Of a DNA stretch of 9,586 bases, positions 1-4,799 are shown one piece after another. The stretch covers positions 1-9,586 of the forward strand of contig JAFDDW010000045.1 in assembly GCA_019310665.1 (NCBI GenBank), in the 5' to 3' direction. A model generated the notes under the pieces. That model was not told where the DNA came from, ran no database searches, and saw only the letters and a program-made list of their open reading frames with translations. This DNA comes from Deltaproteobacteria bacterium. GTDB lineage: Bacteria; Desulfobacterota; Desulfobacteria; Desulfobacterales; JAFDCJ01. The translations under genes were made by a program, and so were the position numbers. Position 1 is the stretch's first letter; the number at the start of each line of letters is the position of its first letter.

Positions 1-171
1 GGAAGTTTTTTTTTTTTTTTTTTATATTTATTAACGCCGAATTGGGGAATTTAGGGATTATCAGACCCGTATCCAATTTTCATGCAATCCCACGACAGTT
101 AAAGGGTCACAGGTATTTTTCCAAGCTAAATGACGAGGTCTGAATTTACCCCATTTCTTTGACTTAAGGTC
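1..171. other. non-coding end of window with 18-T homopolymer
   Basis: Positions 6-23 are an unbroken run of 18 T on the plus strand. The rest, downstream of the rhodanese gene, is AT-rich and shows no convincing ORF or RNA gene. A 7-bp inverted repeat (TCAGACC at 61-67, GGTCTGA at 137-143) has a loop of about 70 nt, too long to be convincing as a terminator. I see no clear terminator for the rhodanese transcript here. The T run could be the tail of a terminator for a plus-strand gene left of the window, but the hairpin would lie outside. Confidence 0.4.
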
Positions 172-588
172 TCACTTTTCTTCAACCGGATAACCGGCAT
201 TCATCCACGCGCTCCAGCCCCCTTGAAGTGCAAATACGTTAGTGTATCCTTTAAGCCTAAAGGTCCGTGCCACCCGGGCACTTGTTCTCTCGCTCTTTCA
301 GGAACAATAAAATATAAGGGTCTGGTTCTTGCCGAACTTTTCGATCCATTGGTCCACCTTAGATGGATCCTCTCTGACGGCAGTTGGAATTTTTTTGCTG
401 CTTCGCCACCAGTTGCGGTACTTGCGCACATCTATGACGATCGTATCCGGACTGCCCATCAATTTTTTAGCCTGATGGACAGAAATTCTGGGTACGTCTT
501 GGGTGTCCCCCGCCACCGCGGTCGGCCCGAAAATCAGTAAAAATACGACACAGGCCATCATCGGAACAGTGTACTTTTTAAAAGCCAT
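172..588 (-). CDS. periplasmic rhodanese-domain selenoprotein (in-frame UGA read as Sec)
   Basis: Single-domain sulfurtransferase of the rhodanese family, likely exported: residues 1-27 form a signal peptide (KK near the start, a hydrophobic core, cleavage near AVA-G). The domain follows, with TIVIDVR at 49-55 and LIFYCS at 91-96. Codon 97 is TGA (298-300). The frame then continues with KSERTSARVARTF, GYTNVFALQGGW (114-125) and GYPVEEK before TGA at 172-174. That downstream part is the normal second half of a rhodanese (T-S-A-R-V-A helix, V-x-x-L-x-G-G-W, G-Y-P-V), so the gene is not truncated. In relatives with a YCSCPNEATSA-type loop the second Cys occupies this spot, so UGA sits exactly where Cys is expected. 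Total 138 residues, usual for a one-domain secreted rhodanese. The ATG at 588 has only a weak AGG upstream. Annotation that stops at the UGA would give a false 96-residue product. The substrate is unknown; persulfide or sulfane sulfur handling is inferred from the family. Confidence 0.85.
267..281 (-). promoter_or_regulatory. bacterial SECIS-like hairpin after the UGA codon
   Basis: In the minus-strand mRNA a perfect 5-bp stem (GUGCC with GGCAC) closes a 5-nt loop CGGGU. The stem starts 16 nt after the UGA and the apical loop 21 nt after it. Known bacterial SECIS elements lie inside the coding region just downstream of UGA, with a small apical loop that has G among its first two bases; the loop here has G at position 2 and contains GGGU. 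The stem is short and slightly further from UGA than in E. coli fdhF, so the fit is good but not proof. Confidence 0.6.
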
Positions 589-595
589 GGCCTAC

Positions 596-623
596 GGATT
601 AACCAAAGCGATTAAAATGTCAA
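596..623 (-). promoter_or_regulatory. possible promoter of the selenoprotein gene
   Basis: A perfect -35 box TTGACA lies at 618-623 on the minus strand. About 16 nt downstream the best -10 is only TAATCC, a poor match. If used, transcription would begin within a few bases of the ATG at 588, giving a nearly leaderless mRNA, which would agree with the weak ribosome-binding site. The upstream terminator at 640-673 implies that the gene needs its own promoter. Confidence 0.3.
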
Positions 624-639
624 GAACTATTGAGGGACT

Positions 640-673
640 AAAAAAATAGGGGCAGCCCCACGGGGGCTGCCCC
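640..673 (-). terminator. intrinsic terminator (minus strand)
   Basis: GGGGCAGCCCC (649-659) and GGGGCTGCCCC (663-673) form a perfect 11-bp GC-rich stem with a 3-nt loop. On the minus strand the hairpin is followed after two bases by seven T (640-646). This is a textbook Rho-independent terminator for transcripts arriving from the right (the 831-1016 gene), and it separates them from the selenoprotein gene. Confidence 0.9.
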
Positions 674-694
674 TTACCCTAAGGAATTATGTAC

Positions 695-747
695 AACAGT
701 GTGCCCGCCAGCACACTGTTATCTTTTATATCGGTTGAGTTCCGATA
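695..747 (-). other. two further perfect hairpins ahead of the terminator
   Basis: AACAGTGTGC (695-704) pairs perfectly with GCACACTGTT (711-720) around a 6-nt loop, and TATCGG (729-734) pairs with CCGATA (742-747) around 7 nt. Together with the terminator at 640-673 they make three hairpins in a row on the minus strand. This could be a structured 3' untranslated region of the 831-1016 transcript or the body of a small RNA of about 100 nt. I found no good promoter immediately upstream, so a 3' UTR or processed RNA is more likely. Nothing else is seen in 589-830. Confidence 0.45.
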
Positions 748-830
748 AACTTTAGCAAAAAATCGACGTAAGGCATTTTAGCGCAATTTAAGCATTTTCA
801 GGTTTATCGGGTTGGGAATTGGTAAGAGAT

Positions 831-1016
831 CTATAAATCCTGGACCTCGACATATTCTTTTTTTTTGGCGCAATACCACTTGTTGGCGGCAATGCAGGTG
901 TATTCCTCTTCAGACAAATCAATAATATGCTTTGCAAAAACAATTGCTTGCTGCTCATCCCGAAATAAATTCCGCAGGGTCCCGATATTCTTACCGTATT
1001 CCAAAACACAAATCAT
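831..1016 (-). CDS. small protein of unknown function, 61 aa
   Basis: The protein begins MICVLEYGKNIGTL and ends with KKKEYVEVQDL. I do not recognise a family. It is mixed-charge and soluble-looking, with no membrane segment. Two Cys spaced eight residues apart (C in EEYTC and C in KWYC) near the C-terminus could bind metal or form a disulfide, but with only these two plus Cys3 no known zinc motif is met. I chose the ATG at 1016 because AGAGGTGAG, a strong ribosome-binding site, ends 7 nt before it; the in-frame GTG four codons earlier (1028) is itself part of that site and is unlikely to be the start. The gene stands alone between a structured leader (1043-1133) and the terminator at 640-673, so it appears to be monocistronic. 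That it is a gene is supported by the ribosome-binding site and the terminator; its role is unknown. Confidence 0.65.
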   Translation of the reverse strand: MICVLEYGKNIGTLRNLFRDEQQAIVFAKHIIDLSEEEYTCIAANKWYCAKKKEYVEVQDL

Positions 1017-1042
1017 GGTCTTACTCACCTCTCATTTCAAGC

Positions 1043-1069
1043 TCATGTCAGTTTATTTTCCACAGTCAT
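1043..1069 (-). CDS. possible 8-codon leader peptide
   Basis: An ATG at 1069 lies 7 nt after a GGAGG and starts a short ORF reading MTVENKLT, ending in TGA at 1043-1045, 26 nt before the ATG of the 61-residue gene. The GGAGG is the right arm of a hairpin (see 1076-1133). Translation of such a peptide could couple leader folding to the downstream gene. An ORF this short can easily arise by chance; only the ribosome-binding-site spacing supports it. Confidence 0.2.
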   Translation of the reverse strand: MTVENKLT

Positions 1070-1075
1070 GGTGAT

Positions 1076-1133
1076 GCCTCCGGAGTGGGTCAGGCCCCGG
1101 AGGCGATGAAAGGAGGTGTGTTCCGAGGCCTGA
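1076..1133 (-). promoter_or_regulatory. leader with two mutually exclusive hairpins, one hiding a GGAGG
   Basis: On the minus strand GCCTCCGG (1104-1097) pairs with CCGGAGGC (1083-1076), an 8-bp stem burying the GGAGG. Upstream, TCAGGCC-T-CGG (1133-1123) can instead pair with CCG-G-GGCCTGA (1100-1090), a 7-bp helix plus 3 bp. Both structures need 1097-1100, so they compete. That is the layout of a translational switch: an upstream segment that frees or traps a ribosome-binding site. It lies about 60 nt upstream of the 61-residue gene. No known riboswitch class was recognised. The pairing is directly visible; regulation is inference. Confidence 0.4.
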
Positions 1134-1204
1134 CAGGAACCCCGAATCACCCGGCGCATGATGTCTAATTTAATTCCCATGCGTATGAATTAAAAATTAC
1201 ATTA

Positions 1205-1221
1205 TTCAACTTTCATGCCAA
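1205..1221 (-). promoter_or_regulatory. weak sigma-54-like promoter
   Basis: The minus strand reads TTGGCATGAAAGTTGAA, close to the sigma-54 consensus TGGCAC-N5-TTGC except that the -12 GC is GA. It would start a transcript near 1193 that carries the switch-like leader at 1133-1076 and the 61-residue gene. The altered -12 dinucleotide makes this uncertain. In the rest of the gap (1140-1366) I see only AT-rich sequence and a small repeat GTCAAA/TTTGAC at 1318-1331. Confidence 0.2.
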
Positions 1222-1366
1222 AGTTATTCCTTGGGGGGGCATGCCTTGATAAACGGCCGTTTAACCGATGGTTTGACGAAACTGCAGGTTCGGGACGGGA
1301 ATAAACTGCCGCGAAATGTCAAATTTTTGACCCAAATTTGTCCAACCATTTAAGTTATTCGTTTTC

Positions 1367-1395
1367 TTGACAAATTCTGCTTTCAGAGGTAAAAA
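1367..1395 (+). promoter_or_regulatory. sigma-70-type promoter for the 1414 gene
   Basis: TTGACA (1367-1372) is a perfect -35 box. A 17-bp spacer leads to TAAAAA (1390-1395), a four-of-six -10 box. The expected start, near 1402, lies close before the gene's ribosome-binding site AAGGA (1401-1405), so the leader would be very short. Confidence 0.45.
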
Positions 1396-1413
1396 AAAGA
1401 AAGGAATGTAGAT

Positions 1414-1692
1414 ATGATGGAAATGATGCTAAACTGGCTGGTAAGCAACTGGGACAAATTCTCCATTTGGGTGACCAATCAACCCATGTTTGTGGAAGTG
1501 GCCTTTGGGGTAGGGCTGTTTTATATAGTCTTGCTGGGTGTAAAAGTGCTTTACAAACTGCTGGTATTTTTATTCTCAGGTTTGTTTGTCCGCCCCCAGC
1601 GATTCAAAAAGAAGAAAAATTTGCGTGTCAAACCCCGCGGCAACAAACCGGTTACGCTGGATGACGACGCACCCCCTTTTGTTTTCCGATAG
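1414..1692 (+). CDS. small single-span membrane protein, 92 aa, unknown function
   Basis: An amphipathic or weakly hydrophobic N-terminus (MMEMMLNWLVSNWDKF) is followed by a long hydrophobic stretch at about residues 27-59 (VEVAFGVGLFYIVLLGVKVLY, then KLLVFLFSGLFV), which is one long or two tightly spaced membrane helices. A strongly basic segment RPQRFKKKKNLRVKPRGNK follows at about 60-78, suggesting by the positive-inside rule that the C-terminus is cytoplasmic. The tail is acidic, then hydrophobic. ATG codons occur at 1414 and 1417; AAGGA at 1401-1405 is 8 nt before the first, which I use. I recognise no family. The gene has its own promoter-like boxes and converges with the alcohol dehydrogenase, 22 bp from its stop, so it is probably monocistronic. 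That it is real is supported by the start signals and coherent topology. Confidence 0.65.
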   Translation: MMEMMLNWLVSNWDKFSIWVTNQPMFVEVAFGVGLFYIVLLGVKVLYKLLVFLFSGLFVRPQRFKKKKNLRVKPRGNKPVTLDDDAPPFVFR

Positions 1693-1714
1693 TACTAAAT
1701 AAGCGGATAAGGCC

Positions 1715-2869
1715 TTAAAGCGCTTTTTGCAGTATCTCCAATAGCTCCTCTTTGGTCAATTCAATCGGATTGCCCTTCATACTACTCGCCTTGCGGGATT
1801 TAGCCACAATATCTGTAAAATCTTTTTCCTCGATACCGTAAGCCGCCAAGGGCTGTACCTGCAACTTTAAACACAGTTTCTGCACCCAGGCGATACCGTC
1901 TGCGGCCCGGGCGGCGGATGATCCGGTAATAAGGCGGGCGACCTCATCGTAGCGGTTCAAAGCCGGGGACTCTGAAGCCCGGGACTGCAGGGCATTGATG
2001 TTGGCCTCCATGACAAAGGGCAGTAATGCGGCACACAGGGCGCCATGGGGCGCATTGTACATTCCGCCCAAGGGGCCGGCGAATCCGTGGACGGCGCCCA
2101 ATTTCGCGTTTGCCAGAGCCAATCCGCCGAAAAGGCTTGCCAAACACATATCCGTGCGCGCTGCGGCATCTCGGCCGTCATGGTAGGCCCTTTCCAAGGA
2201 GCCCGCCGCTCGCTGCAATCCTTCCCGGCAGATACCGTCTGTCAGCGGATTGGCCCGGCATGCAACAAACACTTCCAGCAGCTGAGTGAAGGCATCCAAT
2301 CCGGTAACAGCGGTTATGGCAGGCGGCATCGAATAGCTCAATTCCGGATCGATGAGGGCCAACTCCGGCAGCATATACGGACTTCGCATGCTGACTTTAA
2401 CCCGATGCTGCGGAGAATCAAGAACGGCATTGCGGGTAACTTCGGTACCGGTTCCGGCTGTGGTTGGAATAGCGACATAGGGCGCGGATTTTTGTTTTAG
2501 CGGCTGGCCTTTCCCGATTACCTCCAGATAGTCCCTTAACTTGCCGCTGTTGGTTAAAAGGGCCGCGACGACTTTGCCGGTATCTAAAACACTGCCCCCT
2601 CCGATACCGATCACGAAGTCACAGGTATGCCGGCGGGCTTCTTCGACCGCTGCCAGGGCAAGGTCTGTTGTGGGTTCCCCGGAGATCCGGAACTTTGCAA
2701 CTTCAATTCCGGCGTATTCTAACTGATCAATCATCGGTGTCGCCCGTTCAGTGGATTGACCGGTAATGACAAAGGCTCGACGACCCATTTTTCCGGCCAG
2801 GGAGCCGATGTTTTTTACCGTTCCGAGACCAAAAATAATTCGTGTGGCAGTAGCAAATTCAAATTCCAT
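1715..2869 (-). CDS. iron-type (group III) alcohol dehydrogenase
   Basis: NAD(P)-dependent interconversion of an alcohol and an aldehyde or ketone in the cytoplasm; the substrate cannot be told from sequence. The 384 residues match the family's usual length. The N-terminal nucleotide-binding half has GGGS at 90-93 with D96 and K99, and TTAGTGTEVT at 136-145. The C-terminal metal-binding half has D192, H261 (GAVHG) and H275 (APHG), three of the four ligands known from FucO. The fourth, His in the usual DALTH motif, is Q196 (LDAFTQ), and the second conserved His of VHGMAHP is G265 (VHGFAGP). I recall the DAxTQ/VHGFAGPLGG combination in other members of the family, so it probably marks a subfamily and not a dead enzyme. 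The ATG at 2869 is preceded by AAGGAAG with 8-nt spacing; a longer reading from 2923 has no comparable support. It stands alone, divergent from the flagellar-rod-like gene across a palindrome-bearing gap. Confidence 0.92.
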   Translation of the reverse strand: MEFEFATATRIIFGLGTVKNIGSLAGKMGRRAFVITGQSTERATPMIDQLEYAGIEVAKFRISGEPTTDLALAAVEEARRHTCDFVIGIGGGSVLDTGKVVAALLTNSGKLRDYLEVIGKGQPLKQKSAPYVAIPTTAGTGTEVTRNAVLDSPQHRVKVSMRSPYMLPELALIDPELSYSMPPAITAVTGLDAFTQLLEVFVACRANPLTDGICREGLQRAAGSLERAYHDGRDAAARTDMCLASLFGGLALANAKLGAVHGFAGPLGGMYNAPHGALCAALLPFVMEANINALQSRASESPALNRYDEVARLITGSSAARAADGIAWVQKLCLKLQVQPLAAYGIEEKDFTDIVAKSRKASSMKGNPIELTKEELLEILQKAL

Positions 2870-2970
2870 GATTGTTGCTTCCTTTCTGGGCCAATGTGTC
2901 GGCAAAGTGACAATTTGTGACAAAAAAATTGACGATATTTGTCAGTTTAATGATTTCAGCATATACAGAA

Positions 2971-2986
2971 AAATAGTTAACTATTT
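2971..2986. promoter_or_regulatory. perfect 16-bp palindrome, operator candidate
   Basis: AAATAGTTAACTATTT is a perfect inverted repeat with no spacer, located 102 bp upstream of the dehydrogenase start in the divergent gap. Such symmetry is typical of dimeric repressor or activator sites. Between it and the dehydrogenase, 2909-2943 holds several TGACA/TGTCA half-sites (GTGACAATTTGTGACA, then TTTGTCA) that could be another regulatory cluster. No regulator is identified. Confidence 0.35.
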
Positions 2987-3010
2987 GAGATCTAAGTAGT
3001 TTATGAATAA

Positions 3011-3039
3011 TTTAACAAATGGCATAGAATTTGTATATA
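3011..3039 (+). promoter_or_regulatory. promoter-like boxes upstream of the structured leader
   Basis: TTTAAC (3011-3016), a 17-bp spacer and TATATA (3034-3039) form a modest sigma-70-like promoter whose start would fall near 3046, five bases before the inverted repeat at 3051. Overlapping it, TGGCATAGAATTTGTA (3020-3035) resembles a sigma-54 site with a weak -12 element (GT for GC), notable because many flagellar genes use sigma-54. Only one, or neither, may be real. Confidence 0.35.
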
Positions 3040-3050
3040 TACGCCGATAG

Positions 3051-3161
3051 AAACTAAAACTTCTCAAATGTGCGTGCATCTTCTCTGTCGGGCTCTCACA
3101 ACTTCTAGTTTGAGGAATAGCGCCGCACGGGAATAACGGCATCGAGAGAAGTTTTCAGTTT
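3051..3161 (+). ncRNA. candidate structured RNA leader (unknown class)
   Basis: AAACTAAAACTTCTC (3051-3065) pairs over 15 bp with GAGAAGTTTTCAGTTT (3146-3161), with one bulged C at 3156. Inside, GTGCG (3070-3074) pairs with CGCAC (3124-3128), and CTCA-C-AACT (3095-3103) pairs with AGTT-TGAG (3107-3114) around a UCU loop with one bulge. The three helices nest into one extended fold starting just after a promoter-like -10. Further on, AGGAC (3184-3188) and AGCTTA (3191-3196) can pair with the adjoining GTCCT (3219-3223) and TAAGCT (3223-3228), which look like alternative or pseudoknotted helices. It does not match the c-di-GMP, 6S or other RNA classes I can recall. The pairing is seen; function and strand are inference. 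Confidence 0.45.
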
Positions 3162-3233
3162 AAAATCCGCTTTGTCAAACAATAGGACGAAGCTTAATAT
3201 AATTTGCATATTTCATAAGTCCTAAGCTCTACT

Positions 3234-3278
3234 AATCCCGTCAACCGATATCGCTATATCTGACGGGATTTATCTTTT
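3234..3278 (+). terminator. terminator-like hairpin before the flagellar-rod-like gene
   Basis: AATCCCGTCA (3234-3243) pairs perfectly with TGACGGGATT (3261-3270) over 10 bp, with a 17-nt loop, followed by the T-rich TATCTTTT. It lies just before the ribosome-binding site AGGGGG of the gene at 3293. It may end a small RNA starting near 3046, or act as the regulated hairpin of a leader. The loop is large and the T tract interrupted, so strength is uncertain. Confidence 0.5.
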
Positions 3279-3292
3279 AAAGGGGGACACCA

Positions 3293-3646
3293 ATGATTCC
3301 ATCGGTCAACAGCGCTCTATCGGCACTGCGGGCTTACAGAACCTCCATGGGAGTTACCGCTGACAACATTGCCAACGTTAACACCGATGAATTTAAAAAA
3401 AGCAGGGCCACCATGAACGAAGGTGCCAACGGCGGCGTGGAAGTGGAGGTTAGTAAGATCAACACTCCCGGCCATCGTTATCAAGAGCTCGAAGGGGATC
3501 AGATGGTTGAAAAAGAAACTTCCAATGTCAATCTGGAGGAAGAGCTCCCTGATATGATGGTTACCCAGCGCACCTATGAAGCCAACCTGAAGGTGCTTCA
3601 AACCCAAGATAAGATGTTGGGAACCATGCTGGATATTCTGGGTTAA
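3293..3646 (+). CDS. orphan flagellar basal-body rod-like protein, 117 aa
   Basis: The N-terminus, SALSALRAYRTSMGVTADNI followed by ANVNTDEFKKSRA (about residues 7-39), is the N-terminal rod-protein domain with its A-x-N-I-A-N-V-N-T signature. The C-terminus (about 77-116), with NVNLEEELPDMMVTQRTYEA and a final MLGTMLDILG, is the C-terminal domain shared by FlgC, FlgG and relatives. Both helical ends are intact and the middle is a short linker rich in Gly, Val and Glu, so the protein is somewhat shorter than FlgB or FlgC (roughly 130-150 residues). Axial proteins of this type are exported by the flagellar type III system. No other flagellar gene is present, so it is either an isolated rod or hook component or a paralogue. 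ATG at 3293 follows AGGGGG by 7 nt. Its long leader carries candidate RNA structures. I do not assign flgC because the isolated context does not support it. Confidence 0.85.
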   Translation: MIPSVNSALSALRAYRTSMGVTADNIANVNTDEFKKSRATMNEGANGGVEVEVSKINTPGHRYQELEGDQMVEKETSNVNLEEELPDMMVTQRTYEANLKVLQTQDKMLGTMLDILG

Positions 3647-3812
3647 ATCCCTCTATGGATGAAAATTTCCCCGCACCTTAGTGCTTCGATTTAAATCCTA
3701 ATCTCGATTTTATCCCCAATTGCTTTCTTTCTTGATTCGCTCTAAACTATATTTCATATCACGAAAGGTCGTCTAAAAAAACTGGTAAGCGCTAACCCGG
3801 ACAAGCCGGAAT

Positions 3813-3836
3813 TGACTATTGAATATTCAATCATTT
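3813..3836. repeat. left copy of a 24-bp inverted repeat flanking the LOG gene
   Basis: These 24 bases are the exact reverse complement of 4794-4817. The core is the 14-bp palindrome ATTGAATATTCAAT (3818-3831), with TGACT on the left and CATTT on the right. The identity ends sharply on both sides. The two copies enclose 957 bp containing the whole LOG coding region except its stop codon. Confidence 0.9.
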
Positions 3837-3856
3837 TGGGATGCCAAAATGATTGA
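3827..3856. repeat. perfect 13-bp hairpin overlapping the left repeat
   Basis: TCAATCATTTTGG (3827-3839) pairs with CCAAAATGATTGA (3844-3856) around the loop GATG. Its left arm shares bases with the 24-bp repeat, and its right arm repeats the first 10 bases (AAATGATTGA) of the right-hand copy at 4794. The three related segments suggest one repeat family rearranged here. It lies 61 bp before the LOG start and could also end transcription from the 3293 gene, though no T tract follows. In 3647-3812 I see nothing definite. Confidence 0.75.
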
Positions 3857-3917
3857 TATCGCCGACTACCTTTGTTAAAGCTTGGCAAGCAATAGCTAAA
3901 TAAAAGGAGGATTCAGG

Positions 3918-4799
3918 ATGTCAACAGATAGACCTAAAAAAAGTCCCTTTCCATCAGCCCACGATGCCGCCAAATCCGCCCAGCTGCATATCGACTCACC
4001 GCAATGCAGATCCGCCAGCTACCGGCTGGCTTTTCAGGACCCGGATTTGCTCCTGCGCGATGAGCTGCGGCCGGTGCGGTTGCAGCTGGAAGTCCTCAAA
4101 CCGGAGCTGGTATTGCAGGAACAGCACATCGAGTCGACAGTCGTCGTCTACGGCAGCGCCCGGATTCCGGACCCGGAAACCGCGGAGTCCCGATTGGTAT
4201 CGGCCCAGGCCGAATATGCCAAAAACAACCAAGATCCCGGGCTGAAGAAAAAGGTGGATGCAGCCCGCAAAGCCCTTGAAAACAGCCGCTATTATGATGA
4301 GGCCCGTAAATTGGGGCACTTGATATCCAGCAACACCGGCAAAGACAAACTGGTGGTGATCACCGGCGGCGGACCGGGCATTATGGAGGCGGCCAATCGC
4401 GGGGCCCATGAAGCCGGGATTCCGAGCATCGGCATGAACATCACCCTTCCCCATGAACAGGCACCCAATCCTTACATTACGCCGGATTTAAACTTTCAGT
4501 TCCATTATTTTGCCATCCGCAAAATGCATCTGTTGATGCGGGCCAAAAGCCTGGTGGCATTTCCCGGTGGATTCGGCACCCTGGATGAACTCTTTGAAAC
4601 CCTGACCCTGATCCAAACACACAAGGTTGAGCGGATTCCCGTACTGCTGTTCGGGCAGGCCTTCTGGGAGCGCGTTATCAATTTTAATGCCCTGGTCGAA
4701 GAGGGGACCATTTCGGCCGATGATCTGGATCTGTTTATTTATGTCGAAACAGCGGAAGAAGCGTGGAAACTGATATCGGAGGCCAATGGCCTTAAATGA
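3918..4799 (+). CDS. LOG-family Rossmann-fold protein (TIGR00730 type)
   Basis: LOG proteins cleave nucleoside 5'-monophosphates to free base and ribose 5-phosphate (in plants releasing active cytokinin); many bacterial members are misnamed lysine decarboxylases. The 293 residues belong to the larger bacterial type. VVVYGSAR (75-82) is the first Rossmann strand, GGGPGIMEAANRGA (150-163) the nucleotide-binding loop and PGGFGTLDELFET (216-228) the signature with the catalytic Glu. An N-terminal extension of about 70 residues, rich in charged and Leu residues, and an insertion at about 90-125 (predicted helical) separate it from the minimal ~190-residue LOG. The ATG at 3918 follows AAGGAGG by 7 nt. 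The stop codon TGA (4797-4799) lies inside the right 24-bp inverted repeat. The gene stands alone between repeats, so its substrate cannot be deduced from neighbours. Confidence 0.9.
   Translation: MSTDRPKKSPFPSAHDAAKSAQLHIDSPQCRSASYRLAFQDPDLLLRDELRPVRLQLEVLKPELVLQEQHIESTVVVYGSARIPDPETAESRLVSAQAEYAKNNQDPGLKKKVDAARKALENSRYYDEARKLGHLISSNTGKDKLVVITGGGPGIMEAANRGAHEAGIPSIGMNITLPHEQAPNPYITPDLNFQFHYFAIRKMHLLMRAKSLVAFPGGFGTLDELFETLTLIQTHKVERIPVLLFGQAFWERVINFNALVEEGTISADDLDLFIYVETAEEAWKLISEANGLK

Noticed and set aside
201..540. ORFs on both strands overlapping the rhodanese (plus 223-540, minus 201-431)
   Set aside because: They are out-of-frame shadows; their translations resemble no protein and conflict with the clear rhodanese frame.
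298..588. Rhodanese as a truncated pseudogene ending at the TGA
   Set aside because: All expected rhodanese motifs continue in the same frame with no shift, so decay would have produced only one stop exactly at the catalytic position. Sec read-through is the simpler explanation.
2026..2500. Plus-strand ORFs (up to 151 residues) opposite the alcohol dehydrogenase
   Set aside because: They lie within a securely identified dehydrogenase and have no domain or start signal of their own.
3051..3278. 6S RNA or a c-di-GMP riboswitch
   Set aside because: The extended fold recalls 6S RNA, but at about 111 nt it is too short and lacks its usual neighbours; the conserved GEMM segments such as the CACGCACAGGG-like core are missing.
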